DNA of 64,000 nt from Chrysomallon squamiferum (lineage: Eukaryota; Mollusca; Gastropoda; Neomphalida; Peltospiridae). Each line of letters starts with the position of its first letter. The first letter of the stretch is position 1. Below, one piece after another: positions 63,801-64,000 of this stretch. Under the pieces are notes generated by a model. That model worked only from the letters and a program-made list of their open reading frames with translations. It did no database searches and was not told the origin of the DNA. The stretch spans positions 10,553,476 through 10,617,475 of the forward strand of contig CM022665.1 of the NCBI GenBank assembly GCA_012295275.1. Direction: 5' to 3'. Both the position numbers and the translations under genes were made by a program.

Positions 63801-64000
63801 GTTATTTCTTTTTCATTATATTGTTTCCATTAGTAAGGAATCGGAAAACAAAAATAAAGTGATACAAGCATCACCCTCTGATATGTAGATGGGGGCCACT
63901 AGCTGTATTTCATTTCTGCTTACAGATGAGTTAACTACTGCCATAAAAATTATCTAATGAATTATGCCGCAGTCAACGAACAAAGTGAAAAAGAAAGAAA
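63801..64000. other. Right flank of the window, upstream of the anoctamin gene
   Basis: AT-rich sequence without an open frame or recognisable element. Confidence 0.5.

Overview
The window is animal nuclear DNA, strongly AT-rich and full of homopolymers and microsatellites. It holds parts of two spliced protein genes in tail-to-tail orientation. Three diverged copies of a SINE whose core resembles a family I associate with molluscs make a mollusc the likeliest source. That identification rests on memory, not on a search.

Positions 371-3227 (+ strand) are the last four coding exons of an OCRL/INPP5B-type inositol polyphosphate 5-phosphatase. Only the C-terminal RhoGAP-like domain is inside the window; the catalytic part lies upstream of position 1. 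Positions 3228-12957 are the 3' flank and intergenic space. They hold AT-rich sequence, a minisatellite and other decayed repeats, and no gene I can support.

Positions 12958-61997 (- strand) are a complete anoctamin (TMEM16) gene in 30 coding exons. A likely non-coding first exon ends at 63469, and a CpG-richer promoter-like stretch lies above it. Every splice junction keeps the reading frame except in exon 16. That exon is one base short in an A homopolymer, which brings in a stop codon. With one base restored and all exons included, the product is 996 residues. It has the anoctamin dimerisation domain, ten predicted membrane segments and all five acidic or Asn positions of the Ca2+ site. 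The sequence looks closest to the ANO3/4/5/6 group.

The unusual content is mostly inside the anoctamin introns. There are two in-frame micro-exons (27 and 24 nt) in the first intracellular loop, and a tandem-duplicated possible alternative first exon (MPCKCLSR...). A 45-bp unit is repeated about ten times beside exon 3. Exon 25 has a decayed tandem copy of its own 5' end. Mobile-element remnants include a MITE with TA-flanked ends, a hAT remnant with a perfect 8-bp target duplication, a 183-bp palindrome next to it, a LINE 3' end, a Tc1/mariner-type remnant and SINE copies. No prokaryote-type system, CRISPR array, rRNA or convincing tRNA gene was seen.
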